DNA of 12,681 bases from Baffinella frigidus (Eukaryota; Cryptophyceae; Cryptomonadales; Baffinellaceae). The DNA lies in contig MU646679.1 of assembly GCA_026770585.1 (NCBI GenBank), positions 6,048 to 18,728 of the forward strand, written 5' to 3'. The translations under genes and the position numbers were made by a program. Within the stretch, counting starts at the first letter, position 1; every line of letters begins with the position of its first letter. Below are positions 12,077 to 12,681 of this stretch, one piece after another. Below the pieces are notes generated by a model. That model made no database searches. It had not been told where the DNA came from and saw nothing but the letters and a program-made list of their open reading frames with translations.

Positions 12077-12212
12077 CCACTTAGCAGCCACCGAGGGCTT
12101 CACGGATACAGTCCATCTAAACAATTTGTACTAGAATCTTATCCATTGCCCTGGAATCTACCCAGAATTTCGCCTTGAATTCAAGGCGAAAAAGTCTTTG
12201 GTCGCTGCTACC
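12077..12212. mobile_element. Family 2 MITE, copy C (inverted relative to copy A)
   Basis: It begins CCACTTAGCAGCCACCGAGG, matches inverted 2500-2584 to about 12160, and then contains a perfect 24-bp palindrome (12168-12191, TTTCGCCTTGAA and its complement). It ends at GGTCGCTGCTA, overlapping the start of family 1 copy B. Length of about 135 bp agrees with the other copies. Confidence 0.7.
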
Positions 12213-12477
12213 ACACAGCGGACTTTGACGGGATTTTGAATAACCCCTAAGCGATAAGACCCAGGACCCTACGGTAGGCATCCCGTAGTGACATAGGGGG
12301 TTCCTACGGATAAGGCAAGTGGGTGGGACATGCTGGCCGACAGTCTCTCGACTGCTGCGGGCCTCCGAAGTGGCCCTCAGCAGTCAAATCGAGGCTGGAG
12401 CCTGAGGCATTTTCTGCTGCGGTAATGAAAACTCGGGCATTTCCTGCCCGAAAACCCCATCGTAGCCCGCTGTGTGG
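12211..12477. mobile_element. Family 1 MITE, copy B with about 103-bp insertion
   Basis: The left end is CCACACAGCGGACTTTGACG and the right end CGTAGCCCGCTGTGTGG. Compared with copies A and C it carries extra sequence at about 12318-12420. That insert holds a hairpin ACTGCTGCGGGCC...GGCCCTCAGCAGT (one mismatch), so it may be a nested foldback. Confidence 0.8.
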
Positions 12478-12498
12478 CCTGTGTGTGTGTGCCTGCTA

Positions 12499-12661
12499 CC
12501 ACACAGCGGACTTCGAAGGGATTTTGAATCACCCCTAAGCGATAAGACCTAGGACCCTACGGTAGGCATCCCGTAGGGGAACATAGGGGGGTTCCTACGG
12601 ATAAGGTAACGGAAACTCGGGCATTTCCTGCCCCAAAACCCCTGCGTATCCCGCTGTGTGG
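12499..12661. mobile_element. Family 1 MITE, copy C
   Basis: A 163-bp copy close to 2080-2240 along its length. It follows copy B in the same orientation after a 21-bp spacer CCTGTGTGTGTGTGCCTGCTA, and is itself followed by CCTGTGTGTGTGTGTG. The GT-rich spacer therefore recurs after each copy, suggesting tandem amplification continuing past the window. Confidence 0.85.
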
Positions 12662-12681
12662 CCTGTGTGTGTGTGTGTGGG

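Noticed and set aside
1-12681. tRNA, rRNA, LTR, LINE or transposase genes
   Set aside because: I found no cloverleaf with A/B boxes, no conserved rRNA segment, no reverse transcriptase or integrase motif and no DDE/D protein. Absence is by eye only; a covariance-model and profile search would be decisive.

Overview
The window looks like nuclear DNA of a eukaryote whose telomere repeat is the plant / green-algal type TTTAGGG, which some other protists such as dinoflagellates also have. The signs are long runs of degenerate TTTAGGG-like heptads, GT-AG-like exon borders and many short inverted-repeat elements. There is no bacterial-style operon structure and no intact gene. A large, repeat-rich algal genome, perhaps a prasinophyte green alga, is my best guess; this is inference with low confidence. 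The longer open frames are artefacts of simple sequence. I found no tRNA, rRNA, CRISPR array, transposase or reverse transcriptase.

Layout. 1-640: TTTTGGG/TTTCGGG and then TTTAGGG-like heptads. 641-935: GA-rich low complexity. 1040-1140: A-rich spacer. 1218-1558: two adjacent foldbacks. 1766-3300: a mosaic of small elements (family 1 at 2080-2240, family 2 at 2444-2584) and amplified GC-rich segments. 3612-4065: telomere-like arrays. 4066-4432: exon fragments around a long hairpin. 4452-5246: two TA-flanked inverted-repeat elements, a 102-bp inverted repeat and a 21-bp higher-order telomere-variant array. 5504-5790: two more foldbacks. 5961-7500: microsatellites and two local arrays (about 40-bp and about 140-bp units), the second interrupted by a foldback element at 6866-7073. 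7516-7715: a TA-flanked element. 7797-8430: telomere-like repeats in the opposite orientation, with an element at 7995-8175 between them. 8440-9835: copies of an exon-like segment, a (GA)n tract and family 5 elements. 10136-10918: a nested palindrome of about 550 bp flanked by direct repeats of another exon-like segment. 11000-11164 and 11509-11687: two further elements. 11694-12000: telomere-like repeats. 12000-12681: family 1/2 elements ending in a head-to-tail family 1 pair.

How the parts relate. No gene set works together here. The region is a patchwork of three layers: interstitial telomere-like heptads in both orientations; many short non-autonomous inverted-repeat elements (MITE-like, at least six apparently flanked by TA, as expected for the Tc1/mariner-Stowaway superfamily); and short protein-like fragments, mostly readable on the minus strand. 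Several fragments begin after a CAG and/or end at CAG|GT, and each is present in several diverged copies. The amplified exon-like cassettes are the most unusual feature. They may be captured gene pieces spread with the repeats, or debris of a multi-copy gene.
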